From assembly GCA_963931865.1 (NCBI GenBank), contig OZ007516.1:8983615-9047614 (forward strand): DNA of 64,000 bases, read 5' to 3'. This document shows positions 54,761-64,000 of the stretch, in pieces; within the stretch, counting starts at the first letter, position 1, and every line of letters begins with the position of its first letter. A program made the position numbers and the translations under genes. The notes under the pieces were generated by a model. That model did not search any database and had not been told where the DNA came from. It saw only the letters and a program-made list of their open reading frames with translations. This DNA comes from Axinella damicornis. Taxonomy: Eukaryota; Porifera; Demospongiae; Axinellida; Axinellidae.

Positions 54761-54867
54761 TATTGTCATTTTTTATGACGGTTGTGGCGTGCACAGCAGG
54801 CCGTATTGCATACTGTGTCTCGTGTTCAGGGGACAGTGTCTGCATGCAAGGGTGCATGTTCTGGGAG
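54761..54867 (+). repeat. split direct repeat B2 (right end of element)
   Basis: Second copy of B1; the element ends at CTGGGAG and the host intron resumes TAGTATGAGAGCAAACAG. Confidence 0.9.
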
Positions 54868-55310
54868 TAGTATGAGAGCAAACAGTGGGTTTGCACAGCA
54901 ACTAGCTCCAAAAATGGTTCAATGAATGTGTGCATGTACACTGTAGGTGAGAGATTATGGCAGGTGCGTGGCAACAATAAACCAATAACTCAACAGTTTA
55001 TTTTCATGATGTAACAAGACTACACATGCTGTCAGGTTTGTGTCAACAGAAGCTGGGCAACTTATAGTCTGCATGCTGAATAGGAGTGATAAGTATGATG
55101 GCAGTTACAGACTCACTGTGTTACATACATGTAGACACAAGTTCTAGTGTTGTGAACATGTAGCCAATAACTGGTTATTGACCAGTTATTTACACTGCCA
55201 ATCAATTATTGGCTTACTACCAGTTAGTGTCTGTACTGGAACCATGGTCTGTTTCGTATGTTTTGAACCTTGATTGCCATTGTTACACGCATTTCTGAAG
55301 TTCTGTACAG
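54868..55310. other. MTHFD1-like intron, right of the retrotransposon
   Basis: No exon seen. Contains an internal inverted motif ACTGGTTATTGACCAGTTAT near 55170. Confidence 0.5.
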
Positions 55311-55432
55311 AGACCTTTGCAGGTTGGTTGTTCACAGGCAAAGTAGAGAGGTGGGGTCTCTCAAGGATGTGATTGAATTAGGACACTGTCTATGCCAATC
55401 ACCTCCTTAAGAGACCAACCTGCAAAGGTCAG
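55311..55432. mobile_element. small inverted-repeat MITE
   Basis: GACCTTTGCAGGTTGGTTG and the inverse GACCAACCTGCAAAGGTC, with further pairing of GAGGTGGGGTCTCTCAAGG-like inner parts. About 120 bp, non-coding, in the MTHFD1-like intron. Confidence 0.7.
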
Positions 55433-55571
55433 TAAGGCAGCAAGCTGTATAACTATTGATGAGTTGACATAGCATACCACATTGCCAATTAACCAGTCAA
55501 TATCCAATATGAGACTTCCAATAAACCCCTTAGTGCAAAAAGGACAAGGTTCACAACGCTAGACACAACCA

Positions 55572-55680
55572 TATACACACACACACACCACATACACACG
55601 CACATACACGCACACACGCATGCACACACACACCACACACACCACAAACACACACACACACGCACACGCACACACACGTA
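55572..55680. repeat. (CA)n tract
   Basis: Interrupted CA repeat ending just before the acceptor of the next MTHFD1-like exon. Confidence 0.9.
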
Positions 55681-55689
55681 CATGCACAG

Positions 55690-55859
55690 ATTCCTCCAAG
55701 AAGTTGGGTCACTCTCTGGTTGGTGATGTAGACTTTGCCAGTGTCTCAGAAGTAGCCGGCTGGATTACCCCCGTCCCAGGAGGGGTGGGCCCAATGACCG
55801 TCGCTATGCTAATGAGAAACACCCTGGAGTGCGCCAAGGGACAGCTGCTGAAGGGGAAG
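55690..55859 (+). CDS. MTHFD1: MTHFD1-like exon: end of dehydrogenase/cyclohydrolase domain
   Basis: Acceptor CATGCACAG, donor GGGAAG then GTACAC. Reads [20 protein letters not shown], then [24 protein letters not shown] and [11 protein letters not shown] are hallmark motifs that close the NADP site of methylene-THF dehydrogenase. The incoming phase (two bases) fits the exon ending at 49187 and the outgoing phase 0 fits 56398. The frame is intact. Confidence 0.95.
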
Positions 55860-56106
55860 GTACACAACATAGCAGATGATGATTGATTGTGCACATTGCC
55901 GTTGGATTGTGATTGTGTGGCTATGGTAGTCTGAGCACAGTATATGGGCTCCAAACTCTGCATAGCTCCTGTGAGCAGCAGAAGAACTGGGAATGACAAG
56001 TAGTACAGGACCTGATACATACATGTACTGCACCTCATCCTGCAGTGCATCCTAGCTCACTGGCTGTACACTCCATATTCTGTAATACTGTATGCACGTT
56101 GATAGC

Positions 56107-56395
56107 CTCCTCCTCCTCCTCCCCCTCCCCCTCCCCCTCCTCCTCCTCCTCCTCCTCTTCCCCCTCCTCCTCCTCCCACCCCCCCTCCCCCTCCTCCTCC
56201 TCCTCCTCTTCCCCCCTCCTCCTCCTCCTCCCACTCCCCCTCCTCCTCCTCCTCCCTCTCCCTTCCCCCCTCCCCCTCTTTCTCTCTCCTTACTCCCCCT
56301 CCTGTCCCTTTTCCTCTTCCCCCTCCTCCTCCTCCTCCCTCTATTTACCACTCCTTCCCTCTCCCTTTCCCCCCTCGCCCTGCGGTCCTCCTCAC
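56107..56395. repeat. (TCC)n / polypyrimidine tract
   Basis: Almost pure C/T for about 290 bp up to the acceptor CCTCACAG. It makes long false ORFs on both strands (poly-Leu/Pro/Ser and poly-Arg/Gly). Confidence 0.9.
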
Positions 56396-56397
56396 AG

Positions 56398-56538
56398 TCC
56401 TCCTCCGACCTCTGGTCCCTCCGATATCTTTCCCTAAATCTGCTTGATCCTGTGCCATCAGACATTGAGGTTGCTCGTGGCCAGACCCCCAAAAATGTGT
56501 CTGAACTGGCACAAGAGATTGGGCTACTACCGAGTGAG
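56398..56538 (+). CDS. MTHFD1: MTHFD1-like exon: start of formyl-THF synthetase domain
   Basis: 47 codons, SSSDLWSLRYLSLNLLDPVP, SDIEVARGQTPKNVSELAQE, IGLLPSE, with donor GTGTGT. PVPSDI, the EVARGQ/ISR-type segment and IGL-P-E are conserved where the synthetase domain begins. The ATP-binding and catalytic exons should follow, but I see none between 56539 and 64000. So the gene is truncated, has a very long intron, or continues elsewhere. Confidence 0.92.
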
Positions 56539-57289
56539 GTGTGTGTGGGACGTGGTGAACAGATGTTTGTGTGAGTTTGTCTGTGTGTGTGACACTGTGT
56601 GTGTTTGTACATGAGAGTGTGTGAATTGTCAGTGAGTGAAGGGGGCTAGTCTCATTTCGCCTACTCTCATTTGCCTACTCTCCTTTCCCTACTTATAGTC
56701 AGTGTGTGTCAATTCGCGTACTCAGCATGTATGATATCTGTTATAAGCTGTGAAAGGATGAGGATAGGGTCGGTCAGATAGGTTCAGAGTTTTAGAAATC
56801 ACTCTCCTTTATTGGAAACATGGAGTTCACTACCACTCAGAGAGATGCATGTTCGTTAATAATATACCAAGGCTACAAATACACGATCAACTGAAGAGGC
56901 TGTGATGGAAGAATATTCTGGAGGTGTGCAAACAGCCATAGGGGTTGACAACGCTCAACGATGACGTGATTTCTACCAGGGACACTCACAAGCACTCAGC
57001 ATTTCTGTGTAAAGTTTTGAGCGTGAAAACCGATGGGAACCTTATCTAGGGTATGTTTAAGTAAATTACAAGGTAAAAAACTGACCTCCAGAATCTGTGG
57101 GTGGTAAAGAGTTAAAGTGATTTAATGTTGGCCACATTTTTGTCAAAATTCGCACTCAATCAAAAGCTGCAGCAAGAGAACATCATTTGGAATGCTCTTT
57201 TCATGCTGATCACAATGGCCCAGCTTCATATCTCATTCCTAACCCAAGATACCTAGCATAGGAGCTAGCAATTCACCTCTTAAGCTGCT
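56539..57289. other. non-coding stretch downstream of the MTHFD1-like exon
   Basis: GT-rich at the start, then no recognisable exon. Confidence 0.45.
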
Positions 57290-57376
57290 GCTCCCCGACT
57301 GTGTCTGCTTCAGCTGCTGCTCCCCAACTACGTCCGCTTAAGCTGCTGCTCCCCGATAACTTCCACCTCAACTGTC
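57290..57376. repeat. 29-bp minisatellite units, inverted orientation
   Basis: AGCTGCTGCTCCCCGACTGT and similar units are the reverse complement of the dispersed 29-bp repeat. Three units. Confidence 0.8.
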
Positions 57377-57875
57377 ACTCTCCGTTTTCATCAGCTTGAG
57401 ACCTTGACCTTTGATGCGATAAGAATGCACAGTGACTCCACCGTTAGTGTACGGATTGACCGAGCGCGGTCGCAGCTGTGAGACTGTGGCGCTTATTTAG
57501 CCTCATACAAACGGTGGGCTGAAGCGGAAGGGAAGCAGCGCGGGCCGTACAGGAGTACAGTACAGCCCAGAAGAACGCTTTGTCGGCACGTCAGTGACGA
57601 TGGCATAGCAGCAGCTCGTTCGTACGTCTCCATTCATAACACAATGATTGTTAAAAAAATTTCGTTGATTAGCTAAACTACGAAAATTTAACGCCACGAA
57701 AAATTTACACACGAAATATTTTTAACACGAAAATTTCCCGATCTACGGTATACAATCTATGCAGCTACAGAGTATATAGCGTTGTGCATAGTAAGGTAAA
57801 GTCCCCATGCTTTGGGGAAGTTAAAATATGGCTGAAGAGGGGGGTGAGTGCTGGAGAGTAGACATGTAGTATCTA

Positions 57876-57984
57876 TAGCCTTGTTCCCATGTGTCTATAC
57901 CCTCTCTCTACCTGACATCATTGGATGCGACCAGATCTCCCAGGCCTTCCCCCACTGGCAGTGGGAATGGCCTGGGATGAGGCT
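57876..57984. mobile_element. hairpin MITE, TAGCCTCG family (copy 9, diverged)
   Basis: Starts TAGCCTTGTTCCCATG and ends CCTGGGATGAGGCT. TATCTA occurs before it and shortly after it. An older or imprecise copy. Confidence 0.55.
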
Positions 57985-59152
57985 GTGGTATCTACCCACC
58001 CACCCATGTTAATGTGAGTGGTGTGAATCCATGTGTTGTACATTGGTGTGAACATAACTAGAACCGTTCGGATGGGGTGGCAATCTGATTTTTGGGGGGA
58101 CATGAAGGCCTTGGTAGTAGTGAATAAATCCTCCAAGTTTGAAGTCTAAATAGTTTAGCAGTGCTCTCTTCCTTTAAGTTACATATCGTTGGGGGTTGCA
58201 AATGTGCCAATGAAAGCATGCAGGGAAAGCATTCCTATTTGAACATGCCATTGACTAGTGTTTTACCATAGGAATGTGTTTTCCTATTCCAGATCATGGA
58301 ATGGACCTGGGACTGGGGGTGATGGTGCACACGGTGAGACTGGACTGGAATGGCATCAAGCATAGATTCTGCTTTTAGATCATGTTACCTTTCAGACATT
58401 ACGCATGCTTTTGTTCCAAGGCTAAATGAAGCTCGAAACCATCATGGACTTCTGCAACCTACATGTAGCTACAGCGTTGATATAGGGTTGCTAATGTGTT
58501 CTGTGTGATAGTCTAGAAGTTAGTAAAATTCTTTTTTTGGGTTAATCAGTGATTTCCTTGTAGTCGGCATGTCGTATGAATAGAAGTGCACTTCAGCAGT
58601 TCAAGTTACTATAGCTAAGGAAATGACACAGCTGGAGTCTGGAGGCAATAGCGCATAAGTAGGTACTAAGGTAGCCCCCCCCCCCAAAGGGCGTGACCTA
58701 CTTATGCGCTCTTGCCAGACCGTATAATTATGTGGACACACTTGCATGAGTGTCATAGCTAATTATCTGCAGAACACAGCTTCCGTGATAATCCACAATG
58801 TTGAAATCTGCAGTAAGCTGGAACGTCGTGGCTAATTCAGGAGCTGAGGGCTATAATCATGCATGCCACTGCATGGTAAGCCATAGTAAGTTATAGCAAC
58901 AATAATTATTATTTGCACGCTTAATTCTACTTATGAACTCTTGGTAATAGGTTGCCATGGGAAGATGGCTAATTAGAGGGATCGAAGTGCTGTTGGATGG
59001 CACCGCATATGGGGTCACTTGGCTACATTGGCTTAGACGACAGATCTGATGATGAGGTCCCTTGAACTGGATAACTGACCCTATATAGCTCTATGGAGAA
59101 CAGCTCAGATTTTCCAATATTAAATTTTGTGATGGCATTATTATTTCTCGTG
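57985..59152. other. non-coding stretch with one hairpin element
   Basis: No gene recognised. An acceptor-like CTATTCCAG followed by a short open piece (HGMDLGLGVMVHT) and GTGAGA lies at 58293-58335, but the peptide fits no family I know. A hairpin at about 58636-58725 has arms AATAGCGCATAAGTAGGT and ACCTACTTATGCGCTCTT around a C run. Confidence 0.4.
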
Positions 59153-59285
59153 CACTGTTAAAAATTTGGTGCTATAACAGCACCAAGTGTGTCGCTTTTG
59201 GCCATGGAACACTGAAATTGTTCCAAAAGTGACAATACTTGGTGCATAGATATATCTATGCTTGGTGCTGATAATTTTAACAGTG
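59153..59285. mobile_element. hairpin MITE with CACTGTTAAAA ends
   Basis: CACTGTTAAAAATTTGGTGC at the left; GGTGCTGATAATTTTAACAG and TG at the right. The arms pair through CACCAAGTGTGTCGCTTTTGG. A related element lies at 62999. Confidence 0.8.
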
Positions 59286-59335
59286 TGGGCGTCGGCATAA
59301 AATGACGTCATACAATCAAGATTTTAACCGTGTGT

Positions 59336-59877
59336 CTGTCTGTCTGTCTGTCTGTGTGTAACGGAAGTGGGATGTTCGTGGGGCGGGACTAGACTATAGT
59401 GACGCGCGACCTTCGTACTCAATTTACTGAACCTCGAACTCCGCGCGGAGAATGTTCGGACTGGAATCCAACTGGGGGTGCAAGCGCAATCGGGGAGCAG
59501 CAGTCGAAGCGGACGCAATCGGGCGAGCAGCAGTTCGCAGTCGGGGAGCAGCAGCCGAAATAGACGCAATCGGGGAGCAGCAGCTGAAGCGGACGCAAGC
59601 GGCGAGCATGCAGCAGCAGCTGAAACGGGCGCAATCGGGGATTCGGGAGCAGCAGCTGGAAGCGGACGCAAACGGGGAGCAGCAGTTGAAGCAGATGCAA
59701 TCGGGCAGCTGATTCGAAGCGGACGCAAGCGGCGAGCAGCAGCTGAAGGGGACGCAATCGGACGCAATTGGGGAGCAGCAGCTCTGCACAGAGAGCTCTC
59801 CGGCGCCGGATTACTCACGGAAGGCGAACGAGGGGGAAGTAGCTGAGCGAGCGAAGCGAGCGAACTACTTGTATAAA
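59336..59877. repeat. dispersed repeat with 29-bp minisatellite (copy 4)
   Basis: GATGTTCGTGGGGCGGGACT at the left, about ten units, then GGAAGTAGCTGAGCGAGCGA at the right. Preceded by (GTCT)n. It gives false ORFs on both strands. Confidence 0.88.
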
Positions 59878-60275
59878 ATTAATGTTCTTGAGGTTCATGC
59901 ATGTGGTGTGCAGCTACGTAGCTTGATATAATATTATGTCACCTCAAAGTTCAGTACAGTGCATGGTCATGCCTTATAATGCACCTGAGATTCCCCTCCA
60001 AGGATGTGTGTGAATTATTCTACTCATTTCTTAAGGTAGAGTCAACTCCTTGGAGAGAAAGAAACATTTCCTGTGACAGTAGTGGGACTTGAACTGTGTG
60101 TGTCATGAGCCGACCTAGGGTTGCTTTCTGCAAAAAAGACACAAGCTACTCGAACGGGGGCGAAAGACACAGTGAGAGCCTGATCAGATTTGTAAGTCAT
60201 TCCCTGATGTAAGTGCACAGTGCTCACTGTACTGACAGAAGTTACCCCCTTAAAGTCTACCATGCCTACAAACAT

Positions 60276-60439
60276 GGGGAGGTGGTAAAACGTGGAATAC
60301 GGAATAACGGGAACTGAACTGAATTTATTTCGTCACACAATGACAGGGTTACACAAAAGGTTGACCTATCATGACGAGTGCTCCCCTTACACATACAAAC
60401 ATAGACCGTTATTCCGTATTCTGCATTTTACCACCTCCC
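60276..60439. mobile_element. inverted-repeat MITE (GGGAGGTGGTAAAACG ends)
   Basis: GGGAGGTGGTAAAACGTGGA then ATACGGAATAACGG at the left; CCGTTATTCCGTATTCTGCA then TTTTACCACCTCCC at the right. About 160 bp, with no gene inside. Confidence 0.8.
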
Positions 60440-61188
60440 GGAAGCATGTGCAATAATGATTGTTCAAGTCCGTCAATTTACATAATTATGTGGGTAAATT
60501 GAATCCTGTCTGTTTGCGTTTGGTGGATGTATCACTTTTACAGCTGATGGATTCTTGGGATGACTACTGTGAGAAAGGTTTGCTGCTTTTCAGTACTCCT
60601 CAAGCCGGCCTGCTGCTGACCTCTGACGTACTCCATCAAGCAGAATACCAGCTGCTTTATCTACTTCACTTTGCACTGAGAATCCATTTTGTGTTGACAC
60701 AGTATAGGCTATAATTATGTCATGTTCAAATGCCTGGCTCTAATGTTGTATACCTTACTACCATGCCACAAGGGTCACGAGCATGCAGACCATTTGCTTT
60801 GAATTAGCTACATTTAGTTGGGCATGCAGCTGTTTTCAGCATACAAACAATGAAGCTGCTAAATCAACTGGATGGGTTGGGAGAGTTGGCATGCCATCAA
60901 AAAGCCTACCATTCCTGATTCTCAAGGTCAGGCATCCAGCAATAATTTCTTTTATTGTGGGGTGCATGGTTATAGTCATTATAGCTACAGTACTTGTATT
61001 CAATATAAGTTATCACTACCTAAACATTTACGGGGACATTTTATGCAGAGGATAAGTTTTAACTTTAATTATCCATGCAGGCACATAGCAAAAGTGAATT
61101 ATTTTATGCATACACTGTACAGTATGATACGAAATGTGAATACTTAACACAAAATGTTTAGTACGTACAGCTTGACAAAGCCCCATGA
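60440..61188. other. region downstream of the ML-domain gene
   Basis: Open frames at 60460-60714 and 60783-61055 (+) have no recognisable domain; the second includes a hydrophobic stretch. I do not call them genes. Confidence 0.4.
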
Positions 61189-63906
61189 TCACAGGAAGTC
61201 AACCTGTTCATCCACAACAAGTTTCAGGACTACTGAAAAGCAGCCGACCTCTTTCCCAGTTGAGTCATTCAATTTCCAGTCTGCTGTGATAAGGTCCTGA
61301 AAGGCATGTTACAAAATTCATAGATACCATAGTATCTACTATACAACTATTATGTACCAATCTACCATATATTTGTTTTAGCATCTATGATCATAATGCC
61401 AAGTAGTCCCTTCTCTCAGATCCCATAAATTATTATTACTATCATCCATAGCAACAGACGCTCGGCATCTTTGGGTGAGCCTGAGTGATTGAGTCATGGC
61501 CACTACGATGAGTGGTTGCAGCGACTATTTAACTCAGACTAAAATGAGAGTATAAAGCACACACACAGAGCTAGTACAGGAACTTTGGGCTGAAGCAGCT
61601 AGAAACACATGGCGTATATTTTTAGCTAAGTATAATGATTCTCCAGCTCATCAAGAAGGTTACACATACACAGATACGTACAAGACAGTATACAAAACAC
61701 AAGCTCTGTGAAGCAGGCATAATTATAGTACACTGCATGACGGAATAGAAACAGACTGCATGTGCCAGTGCCAAGAATGCATGCGCAGTTCTGACTCTTT
61801 TGTCAGGTGTTCCAGCTGCCTCAGTCTTGCCTTGGGAGGCTCCACTGCTAACAGTGTGATGACTAACATTATTGCGATGCAGTAGACCTGATGAATGATG
61901 GCATGGACGTTATCTCACTTCGTTAAAATTAATAGTACCATAAACTGAACACACAGACTTGACACAGACAGACAGACAGACAGACACATATGTGGAATCT
62001 TAAGAATCGTCCAAATTGTTTAAACGCATTAAAAATCATACACCCCTTTGAAAAATGCCTTCAGGGATTTGTACCTAATGTTCCATTTTTTCTTGATGCG
62101 CATGCGTTCACATTTTAATGTCTGCCTGGGTCTCACTCAGGCTCGCTCCCACCTGGAGAAATGCAACTCAATATTATTGAGCATCCAGTGAATGAAAGCC
62201 ATGTAATTATACTGATCCCGAGACAACTTACACACTTGATGGAGAGGAGGGATACATAGTATATATACTTACAAGTGGAGTATAAGATTATGTAACATCA
62301 ATGCCATAACCTCAATGAGGCATTCATACTGCAGGAGAGATCTTACAATGGGGGTTATTATTGGGACTGGATACGAGACTGCTACTGTTTCTATCTTCCC
62401 TGACTTGAATGGGCAAGCTGGGGAGGCATAGGTACACACGTTGGTGGTGTTGAAGCCAGGCATAGGGATGCAGATCCCTGACACAATGACGGCACACATG
62501 CTCTGCATCATAGCGGAAATATCCTCCACTGGAAAGGAAGTGTACAATGTTAGGTGTTAAAGAGTTACGTAATTACCATGAATTTGAAAGAAAACAAGCA
62601 TGCACAATAAGTAGTACAAGCAAGCATACATAAAAGTTTCCGTGTATAGAGGCTGCCATAATAATATAATGCCATTGAGAACTATGTAGATACCATAGTA
62701 AGTCAGTAAGACAATTTGATGGCACCCTATATAACTAGCATCTAATAACAATGTATTATTGCTTTACAGCACGGTGTGACATGGCAGAAGATGTCAGTGT
62801 GGATGAGGAGTGAGGCCGATGCAAAGAATGTACTACAGTGCTGAAGGACTGCTACATACAGAGAGGGGTGGCAGCCTGAACAAAACAAAATGAAACACAA
62901 TGAACAATAACACAGTGACTATTACAAATATTATTCGAGTTTACAATAGTATAACTGTGTAATGGTTCAGCTTGACATGCATGACATGAAGTATCCAACA
63001 CTGTAAAAACTGACTAGTGAACGTCACCACCTGGTAGTGATATCTGTGGCAGAACGGAGTGACGATCACCACCAATATGCCACAGATATCACTCCAGGTA
63101 GTGACGTTCACTACATCAGTTTTTACAGTGAAATGTTGACTGAAGTGGAAGTGATTCGATAGTTACTGAAGAAGTGGACTTGGACAGTTGTGAACACTTG
63201 CAGCATGGACAGCAGAAGTGGTACGAACAAGGGTATAGTTACTGTCTAAGTTCTGAATGAATGAGATCCAGAATAAGTTGGTAAGCTTGGTCTTGATTGC
63301 TTTTTTGCAAGTCATTTGGCATTCCATAGGTGAATTCCGTAGCTCAACGCTGGATTTGTTCTAAACTTTTATATCTTTGATCAAGACTGGTCTAGAGCAG
63401 TTGGTAGCGAACCAAGGAAATGTATAAACTCTTTCTTGTTGTGCATGTGAAGCTGTTGGTTGCTGAGAAAGTTCTAAGTAGCTAGCAGGCCAAGAATACG
63501 ATATATGCACGGAGATTTGAGCAATATGCAATTCTGCCTTAGCCACATGCAGTATGGCATCACTGATATGGGTTCCTGCTGTACGCAGCTGTAGCACATG
63601 ACTGTAATAAAGGATCCACATGTGAAGCTCAGTGTTGTTATTCCAACACCAGCATGGACAAATCCTGCTGCATGCTGGAAGTTCAATACTGGAAGCACGT
63701 CACATGACACAAGTGTACAGTGGTGTGATCCCAAAATTGTCACCAGCTTTTCTAATTAAGGTGACTGGAGATACGCTATTAGCAATGTTTGGTAGGCTCA
63801 CTTGGGGTGAAGCTGAAGGTAAACTTGGTGCTTTCACCTTTGACGAGAGTGCAGGGGGCTGCAGGTGTACAGCAGTTAGGGATACTCACACTGCCAATGG
63901 TCACTC
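61189..63906 (-). CDS. ML-domain (NPC2/MD-2-related) lipid-binding protein, 5' end missing
   Basis: Three exons on the minus strand, 63802-63906, 62347-62528 and 61189-61296, join in phase with clean GT-AG ends. The first reads GVTIGSVSIPNCCTPAAPCT then KGESTKFTFSFTP, like the GxxxxVxxxxC...C-KG...F strand pair of NPC2. The second has SMCAVIVSGICIPMPG and ASPACPFKSGKIETVAVSYP, the CP-K-G segment of ML domains. The last, ADWKLNDSTGKEVGCFSVVL, is the W-L-D-G--C-F closing strand, with TGA at 61189. ML proteins are small secreted or lysosomal carriers of sterols or other lipids. Six or more cysteines fit disulfide pairing. The signal peptide exon should lie above 63906, outside the window or in its last bases. 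No frame break. Confidence 0.88.
61297..62346. other. intron 3' part of the ML-domain gene
   Basis: No exon seen. A (CAGA)n tract lies at 61965-61986. A GTGAGCCTGAGT (61475) / ACTCAGGCTCGCTCCCA (62137) inverted pair may mark a copy of the element seen at 26436. Confidence 0.5.
62999..63130. mobile_element. hairpin MITE with CACTGTAAAAAC ends
   Basis: CACTGTAAAAACTGACTAGT and ACTACATCAGTTTTTACAGT+G are inverted. The arms continue through GTGATATCTGTGGCA. It lies in an intron of the ML-domain gene. Related in its ends to 59153-59285. Confidence 0.85.
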
Positions 63907-63983
63907 CTGTGGAGCCTGCATGTATGTGATTGTATAGCAACTAAACGCTACAACAATTCCAGATCTAGAACTGGACCGCAGTT

Positions 63984-64000
63984 TAGCCTCGTTCCCACGC
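63984..64000. mobile_element. hairpin MITE, TAGCCTCG family (copy 10, cut by window end)
   Basis: TAGCCTCGTTCCCACGC at the very end is the left terminus of the family; the rest is outside. Confidence 0.7.

Larger units (their letters stand above)
49278..54867 (+). mobile_element. Ngaro-like tyrosine-recombinase retrotransposon with split direct repeats, 5.6 kb
   Basis: Structure A1 (49278-49453), coding region, B1 (54072-54178) joined to A2 (54178-54353), spacer, B2 (54761-54867). A1/A2 (176 bp) and B1/B2 (107 bp) each differ at only a few bases. The order A1-ORFs-B1A2-B2 is the split-direct-repeat pattern of Ngaro-type elements, which integrate with a tyrosine recombinase instead of a DDE integrase. 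It encodes a Gag-like/RT frame, RNase H and YR, with several frame breaks. It lies in sense orientation inside one intron of the MTHFD1-like gene. The near-identity of its repeats suggests fairly recent insertion. Confidence 0.92.

Noticed and set aside
56052..56612. Long Arg/Gly-rich and Leu/Pro-rich frames
   Set aside because: They translate the (TCC)n tract on both strands; only the last 47 plus-strand codons (56398-56538) are coding.

Overview
The window reads as nuclear DNA of a metazoan, most likely a sponge or another early-branching marine invertebrate. The evidence is short GT-AG introns, an ING-type PHD finger, an axonemal dynein heavy chain, an ML/NPC2-like lipid-binding domain, a ROCO (COR) plus death-domain gene, and many invertebrate DNA transposons. 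The sponge assignment is inference, because no rRNA or mitochondrial sequence is present. A run of exactly 200 N (13394-13593) marks an assembly gap.

Layout. 1-1.4 kb: 3' end of an ING-family gene (+). 3.7-5.0 kb: frameshifted COR + death-domain fragment (-). 5.8-11.3 kb: a nearly complete multi-exon MFS transporter of the ZIFL-like type (-). 11.5-13.4 and 22.8-24.8 kb: two direct copies of a ~1.5-2 kb repeat that differ by clean transposon insertions. 13.6-15.05 kb: gap and a large minisatellite. 16.7-21.6 kb: MFSD8-like transporter with several frame breaks (+). 24.8-29.3 kb: mostly non-coding, rich in hairpins and G/C runs. 29.4-47.3 kb: a tandemly duplicated region with six broken or isolated dynein heavy chain exons. 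An intact ISL2EU-type DNA transposon (42.2-46.2 kb) sits inside it, carrying a THAP-DDE transposase and a convergent SAP/SWIM/YqaJ gene. 49.0-56.5 kb: exons of a trifunctional C1-tetrahydrofolate synthase (MTHFD1-like). One of its introns holds a 5.6 kb tyrosine-recombinase retrotransposon with Ngaro-style split direct repeats. 61.2-63.9 kb: three exons of an ML-domain lipid-binding protein (-), whose first exon lies beyond the window.

Mobile DNA dominates. At least ten copies of a hairpin MITE starting TAGCCTCG occur, several with 8-9 bp target duplications. There is also a mariner-like MITE with TA flanks, a hAT-like MITE, a 649 bp element with CAGACCTGTC ends, other hairpin elements, and a dispersed repeat family carrying a 29 bp minisatellite. 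Because several segments exist as duplicates, pre-insertion (empty) sites can be read directly inside the window.

Intact-looking genes (ING, ZIFL-like, THAP transposase, YqaJ gene, ML-domain gene) sit beside genes with repeated one-base frame breaks (ROCO, MFSD8-like, dynein, MTHFD1-like). Real decay is the simplest reading, but uncorrected sequencing errors cannot be excluded from the sequence alone. All introns are inferred by eye from splice signals, reading phase and recalled family patterns; no alignment was run.
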